DNA of 64,000 nucleotides from contig UBNQ01000010.1 in NCBI GenBank assembly GCA_900466875.1, positions 21,733-85,732 on the forward strand, written 5' to 3'. The first letter of the stretch is position 1, and every line of letters begins with the position of its first letter. Position numbers and translations under genes: made by a program. Under the pieces are notes generated by a model, which was not told where the DNA came from, did no database searches, and was given only the letters and a program-made list of their open reading frames with translations. The DNA is from Hyphomicrobiales bacterium (lineage in GTDB: Bacteria; Pseudomonadota; Alphaproteobacteria; Rhizobiales; Rhizobiaceae). Shown one piece after another: positions 17,401 through 25,277 of the stretch.

Positions 17401-17772
17401 ATGAATTCGCGCACCGTTATTGAAAACCTGAACACAGCTACCGGCGCCAGTCGATTTCTTGATAGCCAAATCGCCTTAGCTATCGGTTGGAGAAAGGTGC
17501 GTAATCCAAAAGGCGACGGCGGCGCCAGAAACACATGGTTTCCTCCCGGATCCGACGAAGCCGCGATTTGCCCATTCTTTACCTCAAGCCTTGAAGATGC
17601 TTACTATCTATCGAGCCTTGTTGACCCAGGCCATGCCGCAGCATTCGTGAGAGAGGGGGCATCCTCTAGGGCGCAATTTGAAGGCAGTGAGCCATGCTAC
17701 GCGCCGACGCCACAAATTGCGCTTTGCATCGCTGCCCTCACACATGGGCAGAAATTAGGGAGACTGTCCTAA
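17401..17772 (+). CDS. Phage ABA-sandwich-like small protein, paralogue B
   Basis: A 123-residue soluble protein with ATG start and GGAAAGGG upstream, 23 bases after kpsM and probably in the same transcript. It aligns along its length with paralogue A at 8678-9043, including SRFLDSQIALAIGW, FPPGSDEA.ICPF, DAYYLSSLVDP and TPQIALCIAAL. Prophage genomes carry many proteins with this layout; no biochemical role is known. Its tight link to a capsule permease, repeated beside the broken permease, is unexpected. It could be a passenger from a phage or an island-specific factor. Confidence 0.7.
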   Translation: MNSRTVIENLNTATGASRFLDSQIALAIGWRKVRNPKGDGGARNTWFPPGSDEAAICPFFTSSLEDAYYLSSLVDPGHAAAFVREGASSRAQFEGSEPCYAPTPQIALCIAALTHGQKLGRLS

Positions 17773-17775
17773 TCT

Positions 17776-18603
17776 TCAGCCAAAGAATGCTTTCATCGCT
17801 GTAGCCAGTGGTATCTCGCCGGCACGGTATTTACCGAGAATTTCGGATCTCCTGAGCCTCATTCTGCCTTTAGCGCCGTGCGTCATCAATGCATGGATCC
17901 GCTCCGCGTAACGCTTGTAGACCTTGCGCTCAAAGTGCTGTGGCTCCCGACCTCGCGAGAGAGCTGGCGCGACTTTCCGCAGATACTGAATATCTATGCT
18001 CGCAGGTACAACCAATGAATCCTGGAAGGCGACCGCCCATTGCTTACGCTCCAGCGACTTGTAGTTATTCACCGGGAAATGAAGGAAGACTATCATTGCG
18101 CGCGGCTGCTTCTTTCTAAGATATCGGAGAAGACAGTTGAAGTTTTCCGCGGCTGATTGAGGAGTAAGCCTTTCTCCCAATTGAAACCCTGCGGGCGCTT
18201 CCCCGTTCGGGTAACTGCAAAACACGTCTTCCCCATCAACGTTATAGAGCCTCGCTACGAGGTCCATAAAGTTGTCTACCAAGATCAAGTCGAAGCTGAC
18301 TTTTTCGATCGCCTCCAAAAATTGGATACCGTGAGGCAGTTTGTGCCTGCCTAATCCTTCTACCGACTGGTTGAGGAGGAGGTTATATGCTGTGAACTCC
18401 CCCTCGCCGCCTGGCTCGACGTGCATTCTACCGCTCAACTCTCCAACAGATTTCAGCCTGCGACGTCCCTGCACAAGAAGATCGACAAGCTGGTCGCTCC
18501 TGTTGTGATATACGCTTGTAACTCTTTGAGCTCCGGGCATGTACGCAGCTACTCGATTTGAAAGACACGAACCAACTGTTGCAACCAGCACGATAAAATC
18601 CAT
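17776..18603 (-). CDS. Hypothetical protein, possible SGNH/GSC-type polysaccharide-modifying enzyme
   Basis: A 275-residue protein without signal peptide or membrane helix. The N-terminal strand VLVATVGSCLSNRVAAYM (G11, S12, C13) resembles the nucleophile block GSC of SGNH-like proteins found in capsule clusters. DLILVDNFMDLVARLY and MIVFLHFPVNNY follow as plausible further strands. A catalytic Asp-His pair near the C-terminus is not obvious, so activity is uncertain. It converges on paralogue B with a 3-base gap. Possible roles are acetyl- or acyl-transfer or removal on polysaccharide; alternatively the resemblance is superficial. Confidence 0.5.
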   Translation of the reverse strand: MDFIVLVATVGSCLSNRVAAYMPGAQRVTSVYHNRSDQLVDLLVQGRRRLKSVGELSGRMHVEPGGEGEFTAYNLLLNQSVEGLGRHKLPHGIQFLEAIEKVSFDLILVDNFMDLVARLYNVDGEDVFCSYPNGEAPAGFQLGERLTPQSAAENFNCLLRYLRKKQPRAMIVFLHFPVNNYKSLERKQWAVAFQDSLVVPASIDIQYLRKVAPALSRGREPQHFERKVYKRYAERIHALMTHGAKGRMRLRRSEILGKYRAGEIPLATAMKAFFG

Positions 18604-19557
18604 CTCACCTGACTAAGAATTTAGTGCATCCATTAGGATGGCAGGCCTGTCAAGCAGGCCGCTCATTAGAACTCAGTTTCGCAAGTGATTTGCCCTCTGA
18701 GCAAGACGGTAGTCTCCGGCTCCAGCCGCCTCTTGGACACCAAATATCAGACCCGAACCAAACAGGTTGATAGAAATCACAAGCAAATTTTGCGCAGCGG
18801 CACATATAAGCAGCGTCCTACCGCTACCTAATGTTATTCCTTGTGCTACCGAAATTGACCCAATGTTATATAGCCACTTTCATGTTCAACTCGAAGTGGG
18901 AGGCCATCGATCTGGAGACTGCCAGTACAGCTTAATGCTGTGCAGGCAATATTGAACTAGGCAATCACCTCCTGCCCCTTCTTCCGAAATCTTCCCTTCT
19001 GAGCCGAGGATGCCACCGTTCCCTAAACATGCGGACGCCGGTCCGGTCCTCCGGGAAGGAGATATCAGCCCGCTGCCACCTCATGTAGGCAGCAGTGGAA
19101 CCGCCAGTGACTGCTTCATTGAGAACGGATACGGTAAATCCGGTCGGGGTCGGGACACCGCCGCTTTCAATCGGATCGATTGATGCGCCTGGCACAACCT
19201 CTTCAGTCGTCGCATTGACGCGCCAGAATCCTCAGTTCGACGCGCCGACTGCTAAGGGGAAGGTCCAGAGGCCGATACTGACTTTGAATTTTGCGCCTCA
19301 AACGCCCGCAGTCTGCACAAACTGCTAAGAGATGGCGTGGTCGCAGTCGAACTCAAACAATGTCCGCGACAATCTCACCCTCACCGACTGCAAAGCCAGA
19401 CGGCGCGAGGCTCGCGATCGGAAACCGCTGTTGCATGAGCTGATCCTACGGTGAATCAGCGGCGTCTGCTTCCGAGACAGCAACAAAACTGAGTAATAGC
19501 CAATTCTCAAATGAAATATCAGGCGACGCCGGGTCAGTTCTCAGTGGCAATCACCAC
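18604..19557. other. Gene-poor stretch with one degraded reading frame
   Basis: 954 bases with no supportable intact gene. On minus, 19270 down to 18965 reads KVSIGLWTFPLAVGASN, a stop, then GFWRVNATTEEVVPGASIDP and further to a stop near 18965. Residues flow smoothly through the internal TGA, which suggests a pseudogene broken by a nonsense change. I do not recognise the family. The rest looks like decayed DNA. Confidence 0.4.
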
Positions 19558-19917
19558 TCATAGGCTAGATAGAGTTCCGTTCGGCTGATTATCTCGCTGC
19601 ACTTTCATGAGTAAAGCGGCTATGCACAGCGCAAGAGGTAGGGATGCAGCTTTCGCGATATACTTAAGCTGGCCAACGCGGACGCTTGCGGCTTGTGGTT
19701 CCCAAGCGCAAGCGATTACATCGCCGGAAGCAAACATATCGGCCAGCTCAAAAGCTACCTGGAAATTGGTTGTATACGGAGGAGGAGAATTAGCTTCAGA
19801 GTCCGGTTGATCTTCGTTCTGAGTTTGCCTTGTAAACCCGACGACATCAGCAATGCGTGCATCAAGGCCTTCCGAGCCGACTTGAGCGCCCTGAAGACTC
19901 TTGATCAATTCTATCAT
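19558..19917 (-). CDS. Phage ABA-sandwich-like small protein, paralogue C
   Basis: A 119-residue soluble protein. The internal ATG at 19917 is preferred because AAAGGAAAACC sits just upstream; the longer frame to 19962 adds a basic, non-homologous leader. It starts MIELIKSLQGAQVGSEGLDARIADVVGF and contains QLKYIAKAASLPLALCIAALLM, the shared C-terminal helix of this family. It is clearly more distant from A and B than they are from each other. Isolated between two gene-poor stretches near the right end of the island. Confidence 0.65.
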   Translation of the reverse strand: MIELIKSLQGAQVGSEGLDARIADVVGFTRQTQNEDQPDSEANSPPPYTTNFQVAFELADMFASGDVIACAWEPQAASVRVGQLKYIAKAASLPLALCIAALLMKVQRDNQPNGTLSSL

Positions 19918-20369
19918 CGCGGTTTTCCTTTCTTCTCTGATTTTTAGCGCCCTCCTGGGCATTCACTATGAACTTGTTGGAATCAAAGAGCAAAAGCTAT
20001 CCGTCCACATTCAATCGATGGCCCATGAGGCGTATTCAGCCTTCCTGGCTGCATTGGGTACAATGTTGCTGGCCAGCTCCATTTCCGCACCGAACCCCAA
20101 GATGTCATATCCGATGCAGGACTAAAAAGTTCCAGCTTTTTCGCTAAGTTGTCGGATGATTTCGAAAGAAGATTTAATCCGCATCCTTTTAGCCGCTCAG
20201 CTATAGTTATGGTAGGTGGGCTAACCTGCCGCTGAGGTTCAGCAGGCTGTGGTTAAGCTCTCACGCTTTCCTCGGGGGGGGGGCTGCCTTGATTTCTGGC
20301 TTATCAGAAGGTGGAGCTTTCTTGCTTTGAAGGAGGGTGCGGAATAGATGCTAAGGCATTACGGAGGGT
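19918..20369. other. Gene-poor stretch ahead of the right-hand integrase
   Basis: 452 bases with no supportable ORF. A run of ten G residues at 20274-20283 stands out. The ORF on plus near 19901-20125 lacks a ribosome site and family resemblance. Confidence 0.45.
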
Positions 20370-21569
20370 TTACAAGAGTGCAAAGCTCTCCCACTCCAGC
20401 ATCATCGCCCGCCGCTGCTCCAGCAAATCCGTCCGGTGATACGCCGCCTCCACCGCATTCTTGATGGTGTGCGCCAACGCCCGCTCGGCCAGATCGCGCG
20501 GATAGCCGCTCTCTGACGCCCAGTCGCGGAAGCTGGAGCGGAAGCCGTGGGCGGTGGCGAGGCGGCCGGGGGTGTCGCTTTCGATCTTCTTGTCGCGCAG
20601 GAATTTGGTGAGCACCATGTCGGTCATCGGCTTGCGCGAACGCGACGGAAAGACCAGGCCTTCGCCGGTCTCTGACTTGTCGAGCTGCCTTTCCAGGATT
20701 TCGATTGCCCTTGGCCCGAGCGGCACGCGATGCAGCACCTTGCCCTTCATGCGGAGGGCGGGAATGGTCCAGATCGCGTGAGAGAAGTCGATCTCGTCCC
20801 ATTGCATCTGGCGCAGCTCGCCGGATCGGCAGGCCGTCAGGATAAGGAGCTCCAGCATCAACCGTGACACAGTCTCTCCCTCCTGGAGCATCGACATGAA
20901 TGCTGGCAGCTCTCGCCAGGGTAGGGCCGGTTGGTGCTCGACGCGCTCGCGCTTGCCGGGTTGCTTCGGCAGGATCTTGTCAACGACGCCGACGGGGCTG
21001 GCCAGAATGAAGCCATGAGCTGCGGCCCAGTTCATGACGGCATCGCAACGCTGTTTGATGCGGGCGGCCGTTTCCGCCTTCTTGAGCCAGATTGGCTTGA
21101 GGCACGCGGCGAAGTCGGCAGGGGTGAGGTCGTTGACCAGCCGTTTGCCGATTTTCGGAAAGACGTGCTGCTCAAGTGACGTCATCCATTGTTCGGTGTG
21201 CTTGCTATTGCGAAAACCTTCCGCCTTGTCGGCATGATGCTGGCGGGCGGCAACCTCGAAGGTCGGCACCGAAGCCAGGCGCGCTGTTTCGCGCTCCTGT
21301 GCTCGCCGCAGGTCGAGCGGGTCCTTGCCGTCCTCGATCGTTCCACGTGCTTCCATGGCCCTGAGCCGGGCGTCGCGGATGGAAATGGTCGGGTAGCTGC
21401 CCAACCCCATTTCTCTGCGCTTGCCGGTAGCCGGTGACACGAAACGCAGGATCCATTTTCCGGTGCCGGCCGACGTCTCGGTGGGAACGAGATAAAGGCC
21501 CGGCACAGTGCCATCGGAGACAGGCTTGTCTTTCGGCTTTATCTTCCGCGCCTTCGCGTCGCTCAACAT
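20370..21569 (-). CDS. P4-type tyrosine integrase (DUF4102 arm-binding domain)
   Basis: A 399-residue integrase. The N-terminal arm-binding domain (about 1-90; LYLVPTETSAGTGKWILRFV, GLGSYPTISIRDAR) and a core-binding domain (about 100-190) precede the catalytic domain with R248 (TACRSGELRQMQW), H341-x-x-R344 (HGFRSSFRDWA), H367 and nucleophile Y377 (AAYHR). This family typically inserts islands into tRNA 3' ends. The start codon lies 37 bases inside the CCCGCCAC repeat and about 190 bases from the putative attR, the expected arrangement. Full length and with all catalytic residues, so possibly still active. Confidence 0.92.
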   Translation of the reverse strand: MLSDAKARKIKPKDKPVSDGTVPGLYLVPTETSAGTGKWILRFVSPATGKRREMGLGSYPTISIRDARLRAMEARGTIEDGKDPLDLRRAQERETARLASVPTFEVAARQHHADKAEGFRNSKHTEQWMTSLEQHVFPKIGKRLVNDLTPADFAACLKPIWLKKAETAARIKQRCDAVMNWAAAHGFILASPVGVVDKILPKQPGKRERVEHQPALPWRELPAFMSMLQEGETVSRLMLELLILTACRSGELRQMQWDEIDFSHAIWTIPALRMKGKVLHRVPLGPRAIEILERQLDKSETGEGLVFPSRSRKPMTDMVLTKFLRDKKIESDTPGRLATAHGFRSSFRDWASESGYPRDLAERALAHTIKNAVEAAYHRTDLLEQRRAMMLEWESFALL

Positions 21570-21605
21570 TTTCGATCCTCAAATCACCTCGGAGGCCTCT
21601 CTCTA

Positions 21606-21626
21606 GCCCGCCACGCAGCCCGCCAC
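21606..21626 (+). repeat. Right copy of 21-base direct repeat (two CCCGCCAC octamers)
   Basis: Perfect copy of 2471-2491, placed just upstream of the P4-type integrase start. Its position inside the putative attR mirrors the left copy inside attL, consistent with arm-type integrase sites and possible autoregulation of int. Confidence 0.6.
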
Positions 21627-21759
21627 AAGATGCAATATTCGGCGATATGGGTTGAGAGCGGTTGAGATAAGTGATGGTAGAAAATTATCTTGATTTACAT
21701 ATAGTTATGAGATTGTTTGGTGTAGAAATGAGATGATATGAGACGGCCTAAATGGCAGG

Positions 21760-21775
21760 CACCTTGTCTGCTATT
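21760..21775 (+). other. Putative attR: imperfect copy of tRNA-Ser 3' end
   Basis: CACCTTGTCTGCTATT matches the last 14 bases of tRNA-Ser plus two flanking bases at 14 of 16 positions. It lies about 190 bases outside the integrase start. It is most simply the leftover of the original tRNA end displaced by integration. Confidence 0.5.
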
Positions 21776-22000
21776 TATAGAGGGAGGGCTTTGCTTTTCA
21801 GGCGCCGGTCAAGACGGGTTCTGGGGGATCCGTCACCTGCTGCTCTCATCGCTTTACAGGTTCATACACTGCTAAAAAACAGACTTAGAAATCAAAACCA
21901 TCGAGGCCATTGCGAGAATGCACGCAATAGCTTCTGCGCGAATTATTGATGGGTGATATCCTGCGATCAGCAGCGAATTTCATGTTGGGGGTGCCTGAAT

Positions 22001-22219
22001 ATGTCCGAGCTAGATGACCTTCTCCGTCAGAAGGCTGAAATTGAGGCGCGCATTGTTGAAGTGCGGGCACAAGAAATAGACCGTTTAAAATTGGAGTTTG
22101 CCACACTTGCGTACAAACTACGCGAACTGAATGGTCTGCCTAAGACTCTCGTTGAGATTTTTACGGACAAGGCGGGGACATTTAACTCGTTCCGGGTGAT
22201 GAATGTTAAAAAGCCATAG
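22001..22219 (+). CDS. Small coiled-coil protein, H-NS N-terminus-like
   Basis: A 72-residue protein. Residues 3-40 form a strong amphipathic helix (LDDLLRQKAEIEARIVEVRA, then QEIDRLKLEFATLAYKL), reminiscent of the dimerisation helix of H-NS/MvaT-type proteins. The C-terminal DNA-binding AT-hook-like motif of H-NS is absent; the tail reads FTDKAGTFNSFRVMNVKKP. The ATG at 22001 has only a modest ribosome site (GGGGGTGCC). It lies just outside the putative attR and 24 bases ahead of the next ORF. Function unknown; an H-NS antagonist is conceivable but unproven. Confidence 0.4.
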   Translation: MSELDDLLRQKAEIEARIVEVRAQEIDRLKLEFATLAYKLRELNGLPKTLVEIFTDKAGTFNSFRVMNVKKP

Positions 22220-22243
22220 CTCGCAACGTTGGGGCCACAAACT

Positions 22244-22828
22244 ATGGACCTAGCGTATCTTGCAAGGAACGTGGCATTGGCTGAGCGCACACGATCCAGA
22301 ATGCTGCAGTCGGGATTTACGATCAGCGGCCAAAAGATCTGGAGTGAAGATGAGGATTTTGTCTGCCGGATATTCTATCCGGACTATTTTGCGATGTGCC
22401 AAATATTGGACACCCGGTCCAGGAAGGCGGTCCAGGCGCGCTGTGGGCGGCTCGGTTTGATACCTCCTCGCCAGGCTTGGCAGTGGTCGGCCAAGCAGCA
22501 GTTGCGGAAGCTTTATCCAGAGGCCACCAGGGAAGAAATTTGCGATGCTTTCCCGGGGGTGGAGTGGCAAAAGATACAGTCAGCGGCGCGATATTATGGA
22601 TATCGTAGAAAGAAAAAGCCCTACAAGGTGACGGGCGTGCTCTCGCTTGATCAAAGCAGATGTCGTTGCTACGAGATTAAATGGACTATGCGTGATCTCG
22701 ATGAAGAGGCGGGTACAAACCGCTACTTTCAAACGCGTGGATACCGAAGCGGGTCACCCAATTTTAAGGCTATATATAGAGGTGTAAAGGCACTCGGCGG
22801 CCATCTGGAGGTCAGGTGGGATGCATGA
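22244..22828 (+). CDS. Hypothetical protein with two SANT/Myb-like helix-turn-helix repeats
   Basis: A 194-residue basic protein. Two units of similar layout are visible: IWSEDEDFVCRIFYPDYFAM with RSRKAVQARCGRLGL (about residues 32-75), and QWSAKQQLRKLYPEATREEI with WQKIQSAARYYGYRRKKK (about 79-125). Each has the leading W, acidic/helical spacing and final xxxRLGx or YYGYR of Myb/SANT-type DNA-binding repeats. A C-terminal region (130-194) is unclassified. TTG 22229 is an alternative start, but neither start has a good ribosome site. Probably DNA-binding and of mobile-element origin, as it lies between the island border and tRNA-Phe. Confidence 0.5.
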   Translation: MDLAYLARNVALAERTRSRMLQSGFTISGQKIWSEDEDFVCRIFYPDYFAMCQILDTRSRKAVQARCGRLGLIPPRQAWQWSAKQQLRKLYPEATREEICDAFPGVEWQKIQSAARYYGYRRKKKPYKVTGVLSLDQSRCRCYEIKWTMRDLDEEAGTNRYFQTRGYRSGSPNFKAIYRGVKALGGHLEVRWDA

Positions 22829-22876
22829 TCAGGCAAAGCTTTTGCTTTTCAGATACATCAGAATTTTCTGAAAAAA

Positions 22877-22952
22877 TGGTGCCCGGAGGCGGATTTGAAC
22901 CACCGACACGCGGATTTTCAATCCGCTGCTCTACCAACTGAGCTATCCGGGC
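22877..22952 (-). tRNA. tRNA-Phe(GAA)
   Basis: A 76-nucleotide tRNA with encoded CCA on minus. The acceptor stem GCCCGGA pairs with TCCGGGC, the D-arm is AGCTCAGTTGGTAGAGC, the anticodon loop TTGAAAA gives anticodon GAA, and the T-arm is GGTTCAAATCC. Its 3' end faces the island, so this tRNA borders the variable region on the right. Confidence 0.97.
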
Positions 22953-23487
22953 ATCCAGGCTTCGAGCCTTCCGGTCTGTACCGGCAGGGGTCTGAACCCC
23001 CGGAAGCGAGCGGGGTTATAACATCTTGTTCGGCCATGTCCAGCACCCCGCGCGACTTTTTTGACAGGTTTGCGAAAATTTAAAATTTCCCTGTAAAATC
23101 AGTTGGAAATCGGCCTGCCGCCGAGGGGTGGCCGACATGGCCCTTGTGGATATCCGTTGGTTTCGGACTACAGGCTCCGTTCCAGCATCGGCAATTGAGG
23201 GCAGGGCAGCCTGCTTGGACACGGGCGGCGGCGTCGCGCAGTTGAGTGCGATAAGCAGGCTGCAAAGGCCGGCTATGTGGGCTGTGAGCCTATTTGCCCA
23301 TCAGAAGAGCTTAAACGGCCGCGCGAGCAGCGCCTTGCCCCGCACAGGCTCACGCAGAGAGCCTCGCGGTTCACGGTCGACGGAGGAATGCGCTCCGTCC
23401 GTGGTCATTTGTGTTGGTGTTTTAACTCTTGCGTCCACACGTTCCGATGGCGAGAAAATTGCCTTCACGATTGCGCGGTGATGCGTT
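22953..23487. other. Intergenic region between tRNA-Phe and yacG
   Basis: 535 bases. Frames open on both strands but none has a convincing start, ribosome site or family match. It should hold the tRNA-Phe promoter on its left; I see nothing else. Confidence 0.5.
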
Positions 23488-23706
23488 TTACTCGCGTCCG
23501 TCCAGATCGTCATCCGCCTTGCGCTCGTCGTCTGCCACCGGGATGGCGTAGGAGCCCTTCAGCCAGCGCGACAGGTCGAGCGTGCGGCAACGTTCGGAGC
23601 AGAAGGGATAGTCTTCCCGCGAGGAGGGCTTGCCGCATTCCGGGCAGGGACGGCCTTTCCTGAGCGGCTCGACCTTGCCGCCCGTCTTGATCGGTTCGGA
23701 TGTCAT
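23488..23706 (-). CDS. yacG: DNA gyrase inhibitor YacG
   Basis: A 72-residue zinc protein with the YacG signature: C21-x-x-C24 and C36-x-x-x-C40 (CPECGKPSS, YPFCSERCRTLDL), followed by RWLKGSYAIP. YacG binds GyrB and inhibits DNA gyrase in E. coli. It is last in a minus-strand run after maf and infA, the usual rhizobial order. The acidic tail (DDERKADDDLD) is variable in the family. Confidence 0.93.
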   Translation of the reverse strand: MTSEPIKTGGKVEPLRKGRPCPECGKPSSREDYPFCSERCRTLDLSRWLKGSYAIPVADDERKADDDLDGRE

Positions 23707-23778
23707 GGGAGCAACTCCTTTCAGTCAAATCATCAAATAGCGTCGGCAAGCTGCGAGCCGTGCCGGCGAGGCCTTCAA

Positions 23779-24399
23779 TCAGGCCTCTGGCCAGCCCTGC
23801 GCAACGTCAAAACCTTCTCCTGCAAGGAGCGTCGTCACGTCGTAGAGCGGCAGCCCGACAACGTTGGTGTAGGAACCGACCAGCTTCTGCACGAAGGCAC
23901 CCGCAATGCCCTGGATGGCATAGGCGCCCGCCTTGCCGCGCCATTGGCCGGACGCGATGTAGTTTTCGATCTCGCGGGTCGAAAGCCGCTTGAAGCGGAC
24001 TTTCGTTTCGACCACCTTCTGGCGAAACTGCCCACCGGGTGTGACCAGACATATGCCGGTGTAGACCCAGTGGCCGCGGCCGGACAGAAGATGCAGCGCG
24101 GACGATGCTTCTTCCGTATATTCGGTCTTTTCAAGGATACGACGGCCGACGGCAACGACCGTATCGGCGGACAGGATGTAGCTGTGCCGCCAGGTCGGGT
24201 CGTCCTTGATCGCGCCATAGGCGGCTTCTGCCTTTTCGCTCGACAGCCGACGCGCGAGCGAACGGGGATGTTCGGCACGCTTCGGTGTTTCGTCGATATC
24301 CATCGGCATCAGCCGGGCGGGCTCGATGCCCACCTGGTTGAGAAGGTCCAGACGGCGTGGCGAACCCGATGCCAGTATCAGCTTTTGCTCAAGCGCCAT
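23779..24399 (-). CDS. maf: Maf-like nucleoside triphosphate pyrophosphatase
   Basis: A 206-residue Maf/Ham1-fold enzyme that hydrolyses non-canonical or modified nucleoside triphosphates. The signature [19 protein letters not shown] lies at residues 6-24; [16 protein letters not shown] and [29 protein letters not shown] complete the active site. It is 25 bases downstream of infA on the same strand, a conserved pairing in Rhizobiales. Confidence 0.93.
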   Translation of the reverse strand: MALEQKLILASGSPRRLDLLNQVGIEPARLMPMDIDETPKRAEHPRSLARRLSSEKAEAAYGAIKDDPTWRHSYILSADTVVAVGRRILEKTEYTEEASSALHLLSGRGHWVYTGICLVTPGGQFRQKVVETKVRFKRLSTREIENYIASGQWRGKAGAYAIQGIAGAFVQKLVGSYTNVVGLPLYDVTTLLAGEGFDVAQGWPEA

Positions 24400-24424
24400 T
24401 TCAGGCCGTATCCTGCCGAAAAAA

Positions 24425-24643
24425 TTACTTGAAACGATAGGTAATACGGCCCTTGGTCAGGTCGTAAGGCGTCATTTCGACCAGAACCTTGTCGCCGGCG
24501 AGAACGCGGATACGGTTCTTGCGCATGCGGCCGGCCGTGTGGGCGATGATTTCATGTTCGTTTTCGAGCTTCACCCGAAAGGTCGCATTCGGCAGCAGTT
24601 CCGTGACGACGCCCGGAAATTCAAGGACTTCTTCTTTAGCCAT
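24425..24643 (-). CDS. infA: Translation initiation factor IF-1
   Basis: A 72-residue S1-type OB-fold protein beginning [20 protein letters not shown] and ending [10 protein letters not shown], full length and canonical. It binds the ribosomal A site during initiation. The ATG at 24643 is chosen over the longer upstream frame because it matches the universal IF-1 start. Confidence 0.98.
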   Translation of the reverse strand: MAKEEVLEFPGVVTELLPNATFRVKLENEHEIIAHTAGRMRKNRIRVLAGDKVLVEMTPYDLTKGRITYRFK

Positions 24644-24784
24644 GTATCGGTTTTCTTTCTGTGTAAGGTCGGGCAGGCAGGAATTTTCGTCCGCCGCCTC
24701 GAAATTTGGGCGGAAACTACACAATCGTGTCCGGTTTGTGAACCACGCCTAATAGCTATTCTTCTGCACGCACAATTTAGCCGC

Positions 24785-25276
24785 TCAGCCGCTTGCCGGC
24801 GGTGCGCGCCTGATGGGTTTCATCCGCTTGTCTATGAGCTTCCACAGGTGGTCCCGCACCTGTCGATAGGCATCCAGCCGCTGCTCACGGGTTCCCGTCA
24901 CCACCGTCGGGTCCATGGTCGGCCAGTAGACGACATCCACGGCATGCGAGCGGGTCAGCTCCAGTGCCGTGTGGTGTGCTTCCGGTGCCAAGGTGACGAT
25001 CAGGTCGAAAAAGTCGTCTTCGATCTCTTCCAGCGTCCGCGGTTTGTGCGGGCGCTTGTGGTTGAGCGAAAGCCCCACTTCTTCCAGTACGACATCGACA
25101 AATGGATCAGGTTCACCGGAACGGACGCCGGCGGACTGTATGTAGATATCGGGTTGCAGCAGGCTTTTTGCAATGGCTTCCGCCATCGGCGATCGGATCG
25201 AGTTCTGTCCGCACATGAACAGGATGGCCGTCGGAATGCCGATTTCCTGTTTGCGGTTCGGTGCGTCGGCGGTCAT
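24785..25276 (-). CDS. Low-molecular-weight protein tyrosine phosphatase family protein
   Basis: A 163-residue protein with the P-loop CGQNSIRSP (C-x5-R-S) near residue 22 and a C-terminal stretch DVVYWPTMDPTVVTGTREQR, as in arsenate-reductase-like LMW phosphatases. The start at 25276 gives the P-loop its usual distance from the N-terminus; a longer frame starts at 25306 and overlaps the upstream gene. The loop lacks the usual second cysteine (C-x-GNICRS), and the general-acid DP pair is part of TMDPTV. Substrate unknown. It sits directly behind the UPF0262 gene and ahead of infA. Confidence 0.85.
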   Translation of the reverse strand: MTADAPNRKQEIGIPTAILFMCGQNSIRSPMAEAIAKSLLQPDIYIQSAGVRSGEPDPFVDVVLEEVGLSLNHKRPHKPRTLEEIEDDFFDLIVTLAPEAHHTALELTRSHAVDVVYWPTMDPTVVTGTREQRLDAYRQVRDHLWKLIDKRMKPIRRAPPASG

Positions 25277-25277
25277 C

